From assembly GCF_000691145.1 (NCBI RefSeq), contig NZ_ASJC01000002.1:62001-126000 (forward strand): DNA of 64,000 bases, given 5' to 3'. A program made the position numbers and the translations under genes. Positions 1 to 8,520 of the stretch are shown here, one piece after another; position 1 is the stretch's first letter; each line of letters begins with the position of its first letter. This DNA comes from Bacillus altitudinis 41KF2b (GTDB lineage Bacteria > Bacillota > Bacilli > Bacillales > Bacillaceae). The notes under the pieces were generated by a model, which made no database searches, was not told where the DNA came from, and saw nothing but the letters and a program-made list of their open reading frames with translations.

Positions 1-189
1 CGTGATTTGCACATTGTTTGTAAAAGCAGCATCAAATAAGCTTTGGCTGGATAATGCATTTGTCTGGTTCGCACTGCCCGCTCCAGATGTTTCTTTCGTA
101 GCACTCATTGGACAAATCCGCCCAACATTCCCAAAGTTAACGATGGCCTGCCCGGAAATGTCATGGATATAAATATGATTTGTTCTCAT
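1..189 (-). CDS. GerPA/GerPF-like spore germination family protein (partial, C-terminus off the window)
   Basis: The reading frame runs off the left edge; 63 codons are visible. The ATG at 187-189 follows GGAGGAGGTTGATGAAGCG. An ATG eight bases earlier is in another frame and hits a stop after three codons. The segment VNFGN...ICPMSATKETSGAGSAN has the pattern of the small GerPA/GerPF family (NFGD, SP.S..K, GSG.AN), so I infer a small spore protein of that family. GerP proteins are thought to help germinants cross the spore coat. Two further relatives lie at 42584-43128. The family call rests on motif resemblance only, and the missing C-terminus cannot be checked here. Confidence 0.6.
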   Translation of the reverse strand, partial: MRTNHIYIHDISGQAIVNFGNVGRICPMSATKETSGAGSANQTNALSSQSLFDAAFTNNVQIT

Positions 190-214
190 CGCTTCATCAA
201 CCTCCTCCATTGAT

Positions 215-223
215 TATTCTATG
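215..223 (-). promoter_or_regulatory. Possible sigma-K -10 element for the GerPA/F-like gene
   Basis: CATAGAATA on the minus strand fits the sigma-K -10 pattern CATAnnnTA and lies 26 bases before the start codon. No AC dinucleotide stands at the expected -35 spacing, so this is weaker than the promoters of the two relatives near 43 kb. Confidence 0.3.
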
Positions 224-263
224 TATAGAGCTTAGGGAGGCTTGCACTGACACCATGAGAACA

Positions 264-297
264 TAAAAAAAGGCACACCTTATGCAAAGATGTGCCT
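264..297 (-). terminator. pgi terminator, distal hairpin copy with T-tract
   Basis: Read on the minus strand, a 27-base stem-loop (AGGCACA...TGTGCCT) is followed by TTTTTTT. It is the functional-looking end of the pgi transcript, but the inserted element at 298-472 separates it from pgi. A second copy of the same stem-loop without a T-tract lies on the pgi side at 473-499. Confidence 0.8.
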
Positions 298-472
298 TAG
301 CGTGTAGACAAACCCTCGCATTCGTTGTCAGTCCTGCGCACTGGTGCTCACGAATGTCAAATTCGCTCCGCTCCAGTACTCGTCCTTCCTAGACTTCAAA
401 GGTTTTCTATCACGCTAAAAAGAAGACAAAGGGCTAAAATACAGTTCATTTTAGCCCTTTGTCAACAATCTG
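298..472 (-). mobile_element. Terminator-inserted short repeat element, copy 1 (175 bp)
   Basis: This 175-bp element is closely repeated at 26054-26228 and 62866-63041. Its ends form imperfect inverted repeats: CAGATTGTTGACAAA at the 472 end and TAGCGTGTAGACAAA at the 298 end. Near the 472 end it holds a strong palindrome (GACAAAGGGCTAAAAT...ATTTTAGCCCTTTGTC, 425-463). It sits between two 27-bp copies of the pgi terminator stem-loop (271-297 and 473-499, one mismatch). It contains no convincing gene. Size, terminal repeats, internal palindrome and flanking duplication are all MITE-like. In the pgi direction it is in forward orientation. Confidence 0.8.
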
Positions 473-499
473 AGGCACACCTTATGAAAAGATGTGCCT
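473..499 (-). repeat. Duplicated pgi terminator hairpin, proximal copy lacking a T-tract
   Basis: These 27 bases match 271-297 with one mismatch, in the loop. Downstream in the pgi direction the element's CAGATTG replaces the T-tract, so this copy should terminate poorly. Confidence 0.8.
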
Positions 500-506
500 T
501 TTATTC

Positions 507-1862
507 TTATGATTGTTTGAGACGGCTCTCAAGTTCTGCCTTTTTCTCTTCGAAGCCCGGTTTTCCTAATAAAGCAAACATGTTCACTTTATACGCTTCT
601 ACTCCAGGTTGGTCGAATGGATTGACGCCTAGTAAATACCCAGACATCGCACATGCTTTTTCGAAGAAGTACACGAGATATCCGAATGTATAAGCATCCA
701 TTTCAGGAATCGTCACAATCAGGTTCGGTACTTTCCCATCAGTATGAGCAAGCATTGTGCCTTCAAATGCTTTTTTATTGACGAAATCAACCGTTTTTCC
801 TGCAAGATAGTTTAACCCATCAAGGTCTTGTTCTTCTGCTTCGATGACAAGTTCATGTCGTGGCTTGTCTACATTCACGATGGTTTCAAACAAGTCTCTT
901 CTTCCTTCTTGTACATATTGACCAAGTGAATGAAGATCCGTTGAGAAGTTGGCAGATGAAGGATAGATTCCTTTTTCATCTTTCCCCTCACTTTCACCGA
1001 ATAACTGCTTCCACCATTCTGCAAAGTATTGTAATCCTGGCTCATAGTTAATCAGCATTTCAATTGTCCGTCCTTTATTGTAAAGAACATTACGAACAAC
1101 CGCATATTGATAAGCCGCATTTTCTGAGAGCTCAGATGAAGCGAAGTCTTCACTTGCTTTCGCAGCACCTTCCATCATTTGATCAATGTCTGCACCGCTT
1201 ACAGCGATTGGCAATAGACCAACTGCTGTTAAGACGGAATAGCGTCCGCCGACGTCATCAGGGATGATAAATGATTCATAGCCTTCTTCAGTTGCTAATG
1301 TTTTGAGTGCCCCGCGTGCCTTGTCAGTTGTCGCATAGATGCGTTTTTTCGCTTCTTCAGCACCATATTTTTCGATAAGGAGCTTTTTAAAGATACGGAA
1401 CGCAATGGCTGGCTCTGTTGTTGTACCAGATTTTGAAATCACGTTAATGGAGAAATCGGCATCTTCTAGCAGATCCATTACATCTGTTAAATAAGAAGAA
1501 CTGATGTTGTTTCCAATAAAGATGATTTGCGGTGTTTTGCGTTTGCCTTTTGGCAAAGTATTATAGAAAGAATGGTTTAAAAACTCAATGGCCGCACGTG
1601 CCCCAAGATAAGATCCACCAATTCCAACAACGAGTAATACATCAGAATCAGATTTAATCTTTTCAGCACTTTTTTGAATGCGGGCAAATTCTTCGCGATC
1701 ATATTGCTTCGGTAAGTCAACCCAGCCTAAATAATCACTGCCAGCACCCGTTTGTTCATGAATATTATGATGGGCCACCTTCACAAAATCTTTTAAATAT
1801 GTAAGCTCATGTTCTTGAAAGAAAGGTAACGCTTTCGAGTAGTCAAATTGAATATGTGTCAT
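507..1862 (-). CDS. pgi: Glucose-6-phosphate isomerase
   Basis: Cytosolic enzyme interconverting glucose-6-phosphate and fructose-6-phosphate in glycolysis and gluconeogenesis. The 451-residue product matches B. subtilis Pgi (YugL) along its whole length. The substrate-binding stretches [12 protein letters not shown] and [10 protein letters not shown] are intact. I start at MTHIQFDYS, where GGAGGG lies ten bases upstream; an ATG six codons earlier overlaps that ribosome binding site. It is monocistronic, with a terminator behind yugK upstream and its own downstream terminator split by the repeat element. Confidence 0.97.
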   Translation of the reverse strand: MTHIQFDYSKALPFFQEHELTYLKDFVKVAHHNIHEQTGAGSDYLGWVDLPKQYDREEFARIQKSAEKIKSDSDVLLVVGIGGSYLGARAAIEFLNHSFYNTLPKGKRKTPQIIFIGNNISSSYLTDVMDLLEDADFSINVISKSGTTTEPAIAFRIFKKLLIEKYGAEEAKKRIYATTDKARGALKTLATEEGYESFIIPDDVGGRYSVLTAVGLLPIAVSGADIDQMMEGAAKASEDFASSELSENAAYQYAVVRNVLYNKGRTIEMLINYEPGLQYFAEWWKQLFGESEGKDEKGIYPSSANFSTDLHSLGQYVQEGRRDLFETIVNVDKPRHELVIEAEEQDLDGLNYLAGKTVDFVNKKAFEGTMLAHTDGKVPNLIVTIPEMDAYTFGYLVYFFEKACAMSGYLLGVNPFDQPGVEAYKVNMFALLGKPGFEEKKAELESRLKQS

Positions 1863-1901
1863 CGCTTGTAAGCCCTCCATTACGTTAGTTCTGTCCCTTT
1901 C

Positions 1902-1930
1902 ACTTTAGCGGAACTAGCTATTGAAATCAA
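1902..1930 (-). promoter_or_regulatory. Predicted sigma-A promoter of pgi
   Basis: On the minus strand TTGATT (1925-1930) and TAAAGT (1902-1907) are separated by 17 bases, about 40 bases before the pgi start. Each box matches consensus at four of six positions. Confidence 0.5.
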
Positions 1931-1950
1931 GTGATCGTCATTGATGCAGC

Positions 1951-1982
1951 AAAAAGCCGCTCCTCATGAAGAGAAGCGGCCA
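1951..1982 (-). terminator. Rho-independent terminator of yugK
   Basis: Minus-strand hairpin GCCGCTTCTC...GAGGAGCGGC followed by TTTTT, directly after the yugK stop. Confidence 0.85.
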
Positions 1983-1988
1983 TCCAAA

Positions 1989-3161
1989 TTATAGAGAAGC
2001 TTTCAAAATCGCTAAAATGTCATCACGGCCAAGTTTCATAAAGTTACCAAAACCACCATATTCCATTTCTTTTGCTGCGATGTCAGCAATTTTGTCCAGT
2101 TGATCTTCACCAATATCATAATCCGCTAAACGACTCGGTGCACCGAGGCTTGTCCAGAAGGCTGACAGCTTGTCGATTCCTTCTAATGCGATGTCACGAT
2201 CCGATTTTCCTTCTGTCTCAATGTCAAACATGTTCAACATGAGATTTTTAAAACGTTCGACATTATGATCAAGTGTATGACGCATCCAGTTTGGGAAGAG
2301 GATCGCAAGTCCACCTGCATGCGGAATGTCATAGACTGCTGATACTGCATGCTCAATCGTATGTGATGCCCAGTCGCCAAAATAGCCCATTTGCAGCGTG
2401 CCATTTAAAGCAATTGTTCCTGCATAAAGGATGGTTTCACGGTGCTCATAGTTTTGTAAGTCTTCAAGTAGCTTTGGTGCTGTCTCGATGACTGTTTGAA
2501 GAACAGCAAAACACATCCGATCTTGTAGAGGCGTGTTTTTGACATTATGGAAGTATTGTTCAAATACATGACTCATCATATCAACCATGCCATACACCGT
2601 TTGATTCTCTGGCACAGAATATGTGTGCTCAGGATCTAAAATTGAAAAAGCAGGGTGCGTGACTGAACTGCCCCACACATACTTTTCATTTGTTTCCCAG
2701 TTCGTGATCACAGAATCCGGGTTCATTTCTGAGCCTGTCGCTGCAAGTGTCAATACTGTGCCAAATGGCAGTGCTTTTTGAGCGGTCGTTTTCTTTGAAA
2801 TAATATCCCAAACATTCCCATCATATTCAGCTCCAGCTGCAATGGCTTTTGTACAGTCGATGACACTTCCCCCACCAACTGCTAATAAGAAATCAATGTT
2901 CTCATTTTGGCAAATGTCGATCCCTTTTTGCACTGTAGTGAGACGAGGGTTCGGTTCAACTCCTGACAGTTCAAATACGTCAGCCTCTGCTTCATTTAAA
3001 GCGCTGATGACCTTATCATAAAGACCGTTTTTCTTAATACTGCCTCCACCATATACAAGAAGCACTCGTTTTCCATAACGAGCGAGTTCGCTTTTTAGTC
3101 CGTCTAGTTGTCCTTTTCCAAACATCAATTTCGTTGGATTATAGTAAATAAAGTTCTCCAT
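1989..3161 (-). CDS. yugK: Iron-containing alcohol (butanol-type) dehydrogenase YugK
   Basis: NAD(P)H-dependent group III alcohol dehydrogenase of 390 residues, related to clostridial butanol dehydrogenases and E. coli YqhD. The N-terminal Rossmann half carries GGGS at 38-41 and [13 protein letters not shown] around 94-106. The four expected metal ligands are present: D194, H198, H267 and H281. A tandem paralogue, yugJ, lies upstream with the same residue numbering for all four ligands. The physiological substrate is unknown; redox balancing of aldehydes is an inference from the family. A terminator separates the two paralogues, so they may be controlled separately. Confidence 0.93.
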   Translation of the reverse strand: MENFIYYNPTKLMFGKGQLDGLKSELARYGKRVLLVYGGGSIKKNGLYDKVISALNEAEADVFELSGVEPNPRLTTVQKGIDICQNENIDFLLAVGGGSVIDCTKAIAAGAEYDGNVWDIISKKTTAQKALPFGTVLTLAATGSEMNPDSVITNWETNEKYVWGSSVTHPAFSILDPEHTYSVPENQTVYGMVDMMSHVFEQYFHNVKNTPLQDRMCFAVLQTVIETAPKLLEDLQNYEHRETILYAGTIALNGTLQMGYFGDWASHTIEHAVSAVYDIPHAGGLAILFPNWMRHTLDHNVERFKNLMLNMFDIETEGKSDRDIALEGIDKLSAFWTSLGAPSRLADYDIGEDQLDKIADIAAKEMEYGGFGNFMKLGRDDILAILKASL

Positions 3162-3235
3162 CTGTTCTACATCTCCTTAAAACATTTATATCCAAAAACA
3201 TGAAAGACTACTGTAACATATGTACATGCAGAACT

Positions 3236-3271
3236 CAAAAAAGATAACTGCTTAAAAGCAGCTATCTTTTC
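3236..3271 (-). terminator. Rho-independent terminator of yugJ
   Basis: Minus-strand stem AAGATAGCTGC / GCAGTTATCTT with a TTTTAA loop and a T6 tail, placed between the yugJ stop and the yugK start. Confidence 0.8.
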
Positions 3272-3280
3272 CATGTTCGA

Positions 3281-4444
3281 TTATAAAGAAGCGTTTAAAA
3301 TAGCTAGAACATCTTCTTTGTTCAGCTTTTTAAATTGGCCAAATTCACCACGTGCCATTGCACGGTCTGCAATCAGATCAATTTTCTCATCGTTGATGTC
3401 ATAGTCAGCTAAACGGTTTGGTGCGCCTAGACTTGTCCAGAAAGCAGAAAGTTTTTCGATTCCTTCTAAGCCAACTTCTTCGTCTGTTTTGCCCGCAGGG
3501 TCTACATCGAATACACGCACTGCTAATTGCTTGAAGCGACCTGGGTTTTCTTGAATGACATGCTTCATCCAGTTCGGGAACAAGATCGCAAGTCCGCCTG
3601 CATGAGGTATGTCATACACCGCAGATACCGCATGCTCAATATTGTGAGATGCCCAGTCTCCGCGTGCACCCATTGAAAGCATTCCATTCAGTGCAATGGT
3701 GCCTGTGAATAAAATCGTTTCACGAAGCTCATAGTTTTCCAAATCATTGATCAGCTTCGGTGCTGTTTCAATGACCGTACGAAGAAGTCCTTCACACATA
3801 CGATCTTGGTAAGGTGTATTCTCCGTGTGATGGAAATATTGTTCAAACACGTGAGACATCATGTCAACCATGCCATAAATCGTATGGTTTTTTGGCACAG
3901 TAAATGTATTGACTGGGTCAAGAATAGAGAATTTAGGGAAGACAGCTGGACTGCCCCATCCGTATTTCTCATTTGTTTCCCAGTTTGTGATGACGGAGCC
4001 AGAGTTCATTTCAGAACCTGTCGCAGCAAGTGTTAATACTGTACCAAATGGGATGGCTTCCATTGGGACATGCTTACGAGTGACGATATCCCAAGCATCT
4101 CCATCGTATTTCGCACCAGCTGCGATCGCTTTGGTTGCGTCAATGACACTACCGCCGCCGACTGCCAAAATAAAATCAATTTGGTTCTCTTTGCAAAGCT
4201 CAACCCCTTTTCTAACCGTTGTTAAGCGCGGGTTTGGCTCAACACCAGCAAGCTCAGTAATTGTAGCTCCTGATTCTTTTAAGATACTGACAACTTGGTC
4301 ATAAAGGCCATTTCGTTTAATGCTGCCTCCACCATATACAAGCAATACGTTTTTTCCGTAGTGTTTTAGTTCATCTGAAAGGGCTGATACTTCTCCCTTT
4401 CCAAAGATTAATTTCGTTGGGTTCCAATAAGTAAATCGATCCAT
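3281..4444 (-). CDS. yugJ: Iron-containing alcohol dehydrogenase YugJ
   Basis: Paralogue of the adjacent YugK, 387 residues, with the same GGGS nucleotide-binding motifs and the full metal set D194, H198, H267, H281. I start at [12 protein letters not shown] because GAGGAGATCAC precedes that ATG; an open frame extends 53 codons further but has no homology to the family. The length then equals B. subtilis YugJ. The gene diverges from yuzA across a 144-bp gap that must hold both promoters. Confidence 0.93.
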   Translation of the reverse strand: MDRFTYWNPTKLIFGKGEVSALSDELKHYGKNVLLVYGGGSIKRNGLYDQVVSILKESGATITELAGVEPNPRLTTVRKGVELCKENQIDFILAVGGGSVIDATKAIAAGAKYDGDAWDIVTRKHVPMEAIPFGTVLTLAATGSEMNSGSVITNWETNEKYGWGSPAVFPKFSILDPVNTFTVPKNHTIYGMVDMMSHVFEQYFHHTENTPYQDRMCEGLLRTVIETAPKLINDLENYELRETILFTGTIALNGMLSMGARGDWASHNIEHAVSAVYDIPHAGGLAILFPNWMKHVIQENPGRFKQLAVRVFDVDPAGKTDEEVGLEGIEKLSAFWTSLGAPNRLADYDINDEKIDLIADRAMARGEFGQFKKLNKEDVLAILNASL

Positions 4445-4588
4445 GTGATCTCCTCCTCGCGCTACATTATGCGCCTCTTTCATTCCAAAAGTAAAGTAAT
4501 TTGCTTTCATCCATTTTCTTACGCATAGTTTGGCTAAAAATCTGCAAAATATAAATGTATTGATACTGTAGCGAAAGGAGGAATCACG

Positions 4589-4825
4589 ATGAGTGCTATT
4601 CAACGTATTGCCCTCGTGCTCACGATTATCGGTGCTATTAACTGGGGACTAATCGGCTTTTTTCAATTTGACTTAGTAGCAGCGATCTTTGGCGGTCAAG
4701 GTGCTGCATTATCACGTATTATTTATGGTCTTGTTGGAATTGCAGGTCTTGTTAACCTTGGTCTATTATTCAAGCCAAGTGAAGAAGCTGTCCGCCGTGA
4801 CGAGCCGAATCCAGAGGTTCGCTAA
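4589..4825 (+). CDS. yuzA: Small membrane protein, DUF378 family (YuzA)
   Basis: A 78-residue protein with two hydrophobic segments (about 6-28 and 37-60) and the motif INWGLIGFF typical of DUF378 proteins. The function is unknown. The start has an excellent ribosome binding site, AAAGGAGG, nine bases upstream. It is convergent with yugI, with paired hairpins between the two stops. Position and length match B. subtilis yuzA. Confidence 0.85.
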   Translation: MSAIQRIALVLTIIGAINWGLIGFFQFDLVAAIFGGQGAALSRIIYGLVGIAGLVNLGLLFKPSEEAVRRDEPNPEVR

Positions 4826-4837
4826 CAAAAAGACATA

Positions 4838-4892
4838 AAAAAGGCTGCCTATATGAGGCAGCCTAAGGCACCGTTTGAAGCGGTGCTTTTTT
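4838..4892. terminator. Paired convergent terminators between yuzA and yugI
   Basis: There are two hairpins. AGGCTGCC...GGCAGCCT (4841-4863) has its T-tract on the minus strand and serves yugI. GCACCG...CGGTGC (4868-4883) is followed by TTTTTTT on the plus strand and serves yuzA. Confidence 0.85.
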
Positions 4893-5284
4893 TATTTCTT
4901 GATAAGGTCTTTACGGTTTGATTGCTCAATCCACTCTTCAAGTTTATCTTTCAGTGTATTGAAACCTTGTGGTGCAGCAGCTTCTTCTTTCACTTGCTGT
5001 GGTCTTTGTTTCTTTGGTTTGCTTTCTTTTCTTTCTGGTGCATCTTGCGTTGCACGGATAGAAAGGCTGATTTTACCAGCATTTTCATCAACAGAAAGAA
5101 CTTTCACTTGTACTTCGTCACCAATTGAAAGGTGCTCGTTGATGTCTTTTACAAAACCGTGTGTCACTTCAGAAATGTGCACAAGTCCTTGAGTTTCTTC
5201 ATCTAATGCAACAAACGCACCATACGCTTGTAATCCTGTTACTTTACCAGTGTAAACACTGCCTACTTCAAACTTTGTCGCCAT
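4892..5284 (-). CDS. yugI: S1-domain RNA-binding protein, general stress protein 13 (YugI)
   Basis: Cytosolic protein of 130 residues. Residues 1-75 form one S1 domain (GSVYTGKVTGLQAYGAFVAL...GLVHISEVTHGFVKDI...GDEVQVKVL). The C-terminal third is basic and low-complexity. Single-S1 proteins of this kind bind RNA or ribosomes; GSP13 of B. subtilis is known as a general stress protein. The tail of about 50 residues (KESKPKKQRPQQ...) looks disordered. It may be reached by read-through from alaT, as a large hairpin lies between the two genes. Confidence 0.9.
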   Translation of the reverse strand: MATKFEVGSVYTGKVTGLQAYGAFVALDEETQGLVHISEVTHGFVKDINEHLSIGDEVQVKVLSVDENAGKISLSIRATQDAPERKESKPKKQRPQQVKEEAAAPQGFNTLKDKLEEWIEQSNRKDLIKK

Positions 5285-5398
5285 GATAACAACTCCTAAA
5301 TAAATGTTTTAATATTCGTTTATACGCAATTAAAAACTATATCACAGAACGGTCTTTTACGCAAAATATTTTTTAATTGGGTTTAGATCCGTTCAAAA

Positions 5399-5443
5399 GG
5401 GGGAATACCTGAAAACAAGAATGCTTTCTAGTATTCCCCCCTA
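5399..5443 (-). terminator. Large hairpin between alaT and yugI
   Basis: On the minus strand GGGGGAATAC and GTATTCCCCC pair across a 24-base loop and are followed by CCTTTTGAACGG. The T-run is short, so this may be a weak terminator or a processing or attenuation site. A second hairpin (GGCATGAATCC...GGATTGATGCC, 5451-5477) next to it has a T-tract only on the plus strand, where no gene is transcribed. Confidence 0.5.
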
Positions 5444-5482
5444 ATTTGAGAGGCATGAATCCAGATGGATTGATGCCTTTTT

Positions 5483-6676
5483 TTATTTTAAGATAGCAGG
5501 TGCCTCTTCTTTCACTTGTCTATTCTGCAAAAAACGCTGGATTCTTGAAAGTGATTCCTGCAAGTGATCGAGTGATGATGCATATGAACAGCGAATATGT
5601 CCTTCACCACTTGGACCGAATACATTTCCAGGGACAACCGCTACTTTCTCGCTAAGCAGCAGCTCCTCGGCAAATTGTTCTGAAGTCATGCCTGTGCTTT
5701 TAATGGACGGGAAAGCGTAAAACGCTCCGTTTGGCTGGTGGCAAGTGAGTCCAAGTTCATTGAGAGAGCCGACAAACAAATTACGGCGCCTTCTGTAGCT
5801 TTTCTTCATTTTCTCCACATCTTCAAGTCCATTTTTTAATGCTTCTTCTGCGGCATATTGTGCCATAGCCGGTGCACACATCATAGAATATTGATGTATT
5901 TTCAGCATGGCATCACGGAGGACTGGGGGTGCTGCCACATAGCCTAAGCGCCAACCCGTCATAGCGAACCCTTTGGAAAAGCCTGAAATCAAAATCGTTC
6001 TTTCCTTCATATCTTGAATCGCCGCTACGCTCGTAAAAGCTTCATCGTACGTCAGCTCTGCATAAATCTCATCTGTGATGATTAAAAGATCATGCTCCTT
6101 TGCAAACTGAGCAATATCTTCAAGCTCTTCTTTCGAGTAAACAGACCCTGTTGGGTTTGATGGAGAGCATAGCAAGATGGCTTTTGTTTTCGGCGTCAGC
6201 TTCGTACGAAGATCAGCAGAATCGGCTTTAAAATCTTTTTCAGCCGATGTACTTAAATAAACCGGTACACCGCCCGCAAGTGTCGTCAGAGCCCCATATG
6301 CGACGAAACAAGGCTCTGGGATGATCACTTCGTCCCCGCTGTTTAAAATGGCGCGAAAGGCCAAATCAAGCGCCTGGCTACCACCAACCGTAATAATGAG
6401 TTCTTCTTCAGGACTGTACTCAATGTGAAACCGCTTATATAGATAATGGCTCAATTCTTTTCGCAAAGAGAGCAGCCCAGCATTTGCTGTATAAGAGGTC
6501 AGTCCTTGTTCTAAAGACATAATACTGGCTTCTCTCACATTCCAAGCTGTCACGAAATCCGGTTCGCCGACCCCGAGGGAGATAACCCCTTCCATTGTGG
6601 CTGCCAAATCAAAGAATTTCCGAATACCTGACGGCTGAATGCTTTGTACCGTTTCAGATAAATAAGACTTTTTCAT
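5483..6676 (-). CDS. alaT: Alanine transaminase, class I PLP aminotransferase
   Basis: A 397-residue fold-type I aminotransferase. The PLP lysine is K235 in SGFSKGFAMTGWRLG. The substrate-side motif SPSNPTG and TDEIYAELTY (D202, Y205) are present. B. subtilis AlaT (YugH) makes alanine from pyruvate with a glutamate-type donor. Its ATG follows the alaR stop codon directly (TAAATG) and there is no obvious ribosome binding site, so translation is probably coupled to alaR. The alaR-alaT pair forms an operon. Confidence 0.92.
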   Translation of the reverse strand: MKKSYLSETVQSIQPSGIRKFFDLAATMEGVISLGVGEPDFVTAWNVREASIMSLEQGLTSYTANAGLLSLRKELSHYLYKRFHIEYSPEEELIITVGGSQALDLAFRAILNSGDEVIIPEPCFVAYGALTTLAGGVPVYLSTSAEKDFKADSADLRTKLTPKTKAILLCSPSNPTGSVYSKEELEDIAQFAKEHDLLIITDEIYAELTYDEAFTSVAAIQDMKERTILISGFSKGFAMTGWRLGYVAAPPVLRDAMLKIHQYSMMCAPAMAQYAAEEALKNGLEDVEKMKKSYRRRRNLFVGSLNELGLTCHQPNGAFYAFPSIKSTGMTSEQFAEELLLSEKVAVVPGNVFGPSGEGHIRCSYASSLDHLQESLSRIQRFLQNRQVKEEAPAILK

Positions 6677-7177
6677 TTAAGGAGACACCACGATTCTTTT
6701 GTCATCGTCCCCTGTTTCAAAGACTTTCCCATCATGCTTATATCTTTTCAAAATAAAGTGGGTAGTGGTTGAAACAACAGAATCAAGTGTCGATAATTTT
6801 TCAGATACGAAGCGGGCGATATCAGACATGGATCTTCCTCTGATCACAACAGATAAATCATACACGCCTGACATTAAATACACGGACTCCACTTCTTGGA
6901 ACCTGTAAATGCGTTCAGCAATTTCATCAAAACCGACGCCTCTTTTTGGGGTCACTTTTACATCAATCATCGCTGTAACGCCTTCGTGTCCGTCTACTTT
7001 TCGCCAGTCAATCATGGTCGAATAATCAATAATGACTTTTTGATCTTCGAGCTTTTGAATAATGGCTTCTGCTTCTTCTGATGTCACACCTGCCATTTTT
7101 GCAATTGTATTTAAATCGGCGCGGCTGTTTTCATCTAAAATCTCTAATATTTCAGTTTCTTTTTCGGTTAGTTTCAT
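6677..7177 (-). CDS. alaR: Lrp/AsnC-family transcriptional regulator AlaR
   Basis: A 166-residue Lrp-type regulator. The N-terminal winged helix-turn-helix spans about 5-55 (LTEKETEILEILDENSRADLNTIAKMAGV) and a RAM ligand-binding domain about 65-150. B. subtilis AlaR (YugG) is needed for alaT expression. I use the ATG at 7177, ten bases after AGAGG; a GTG three codons earlier abuts that ribosome binding site. The gene leads the alaR-alaT operon. Confidence 0.92.
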   Translation of the reverse strand: MKLTEKETEILEILDENSRADLNTIAKMAGVTSEEAEAIIQKLEDQKVIIDYSTMIDWRKVDGHEGVTAMIDVKVTPKRGVGFDEIAERIYRFQEVESVYLMSGVYDLSVVIRGRSMSDIARFVSEKLSTLDSVVSTTTHFILKRYKHDGKVFETGDDDKRIVVSP

Positions 7178-7228
7178 TGATTTCACACCTCTGATTGTAA
7201 AAAGCTAGTTTTAAAAAATCTTCTGAAC

Positions 7229-7257
7229 ATTATAGCACGTTTTTCCCATTATGCTAA
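7229..7257 (-). promoter_or_regulatory. Predicted sigma-A promoter of alaR-alaT
   Basis: On the minus strand TTAGCA and a perfect TATAAT are 17 bases apart, and TGC before the -10 makes it an extended -10. It lies about 52 bases before the alaR start. Confidence 0.65.
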
Positions 7258-7355
7258 GCAGGGAAAAGATTCTAATCGTAGCTTAAAATCCACTTTTTAG
7301 GGTACAATACAGTCACCTAACAGAGAGTGAGTATCAAATATCGGAGTTGATGAGT

Positions 7356-8180
7356 GTGGACATTGTACAGCCATCCTATATGAAAAGTAAATTCGGTTTA
7401 GATATCTATTACGAACACTATCCAAATGAAGGTAAGAAGACATTGATTTTGATTCACGGCCTTTTCTCATCTACCTTCAGCTATCGAAAGCTCATCCCGC
7501 TTCTGAAACAAGACTTCAATTTAATTGCGATTGATCTGCCTCCATTCGGGCAGTCCGAAAAATCGAATACGTTCATTTACAGCTATCGCAACATGGCAAA
7601 AATCATCATTGAACTAGCTGGTTATTTGCAGATTCAGCATGCGATCCTCGTGGGACATTCCATGGGGGGACAAATTGCTTTATATGCTGCATCTGAGCGT
7701 CCCGACCTATTTGAAAAAGCTGTTCTTTTATGCAGTTCAGGGTATATGAATAAGTCCAAAAAGTCGCTTGTTTACAGCACATATATTCCTTATTTTTATC
7801 TCTATTTAAAAAGAAAGTTGTTCAAGCAAGGTATTATGAAAAATTTAACCGCTGTTGTGCATGATCATTCGATTATTGATCAAGAGATGGTAGACGGATA
7901 TTTAAAGCCTTTTTCAGATGACCAAATTTTCAGAGGTATTTTTCGTTTGATTCGGCACAGGGAAGGCGATTTAGCGTCAGATGTCTTAAAGAAAATGGAG
8001 ACACCTGTCCTTCTGATTTGGGGGGAGGAAGACCGGATCGTTCCTATTCAAATTGGCGAAAGACTTCACAAAGATCTGCCGCATTCAACCTTTCACGCAT
8101 TAAAAAAAACCGGGCACCTCATCCCTGAGGAAAATCCGGTCTTTGTGTCTGATCAAATTGGTCATTTCAGCCTGTCTTAA
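7356..8180 (+). CDS. yugF: Alpha/beta hydrolase YugF
   Basis: Cytosolic alpha/beta-hydrolase fold protein of about 274 residues. The nucleophile elbow GHSMGG carries S102. The acid is probably the D in WGEEDRIVP, and the base the H in KKTGHLIPEE. HGLF near residue 34 forms the oxyanion region. The substrate is unknown. The start is uncertain: GGAG lies nine bases before the GTG used here, but TTG and ATG codons three and two codons earlier are also in frame. It converges on yugE with a 4-bp overlap of stop codons. Confidence 0.85.
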   Translation: MDIVQPSYMKSKFGLDIYYEHYPNEGKKTLILIHGLFSSTFSYRKLIPLLKQDFNLIAIDLPPFGQSEKSNTFIYSYRNMAKIIIELAGYLQIQHAILVGHSMGGQIALYAASERPDLFEKAVLLCSSGYMNKSKKSLVYSTYIPYFYLYLKRKLFKQGIMKNLTAVVHDHSIIDQEMVDGYLKPFSDDQIFRGIFRLIRHREGDLASDVLKKMETPVLLIWGEEDRIVPIQIGERLHKDLPHSTFHALKKTGHLIPEENPVFVSDQIGHFSLS

Positions 8181-8437
8181 AACGAGCAGGAGCTACTTTC
8201 TCTTATGATAAAAAGCTGATTTGCGATATGCTGGCAGCTTTCCATCGGAAGAAGCTGATCAAATGAGTGATGGTAAATGGCTTGAATGTCTTTCGCGAAA
8301 GATAACGGGTCTTCTGCGTCGTATAAGGCACTGATGACGTCAGCAGGCTCCGTTTCGTAAAAGTCCTCTCCATACTGAAAAGGGTCCCATGCCTTAATGA
8401 TTTGAATCATCTCTTCTACAGCTTGACTATCTTTCAT
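8177..8437 (-). CDS. yugE: Small acidic protein of unknown function, DUF1871 family (YugE)
   Basis: An 86-residue acidic cytosolic protein, the size of B. subtilis YugE, which belongs to DUF1871; no function is established. The aromatic-rich segment WDPFQYGEDFYETE is the most recognisable part. I start at the ATG after GGTGATCCCC; a GTG three codons earlier overlaps that site. Its TAA overlaps the yugF stop. Confidence 0.75.
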   Translation of the reverse strand: MKDSQAVEEMIQIIKAWDPFQYGEDFYETEPADVISALYDAEDPLSFAKDIQAIYHHSFDQLLPMESCQHIANQLFIIRESSSCSF

Positions 8438-8520
8438 GGGGATCACCGCTTATAATAAATTTTGTGATGTTTATTTTAGCACAACCAAGAATGGTTGAAA
8501 AACGGCTAGAGGTGGGTTTC

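Noticed and set aside
325-693. Open frame of 122 codons across the repeat element
   Set aside because: It lacks a ribosome binding site, recurs as a translation of the repeat and overlaps the pgi end antisense.
3909-4304. Open frame of 131 codons on the plus strand
   Set aside because: It is antisense to yugJ, whose catalytic residues are intact.
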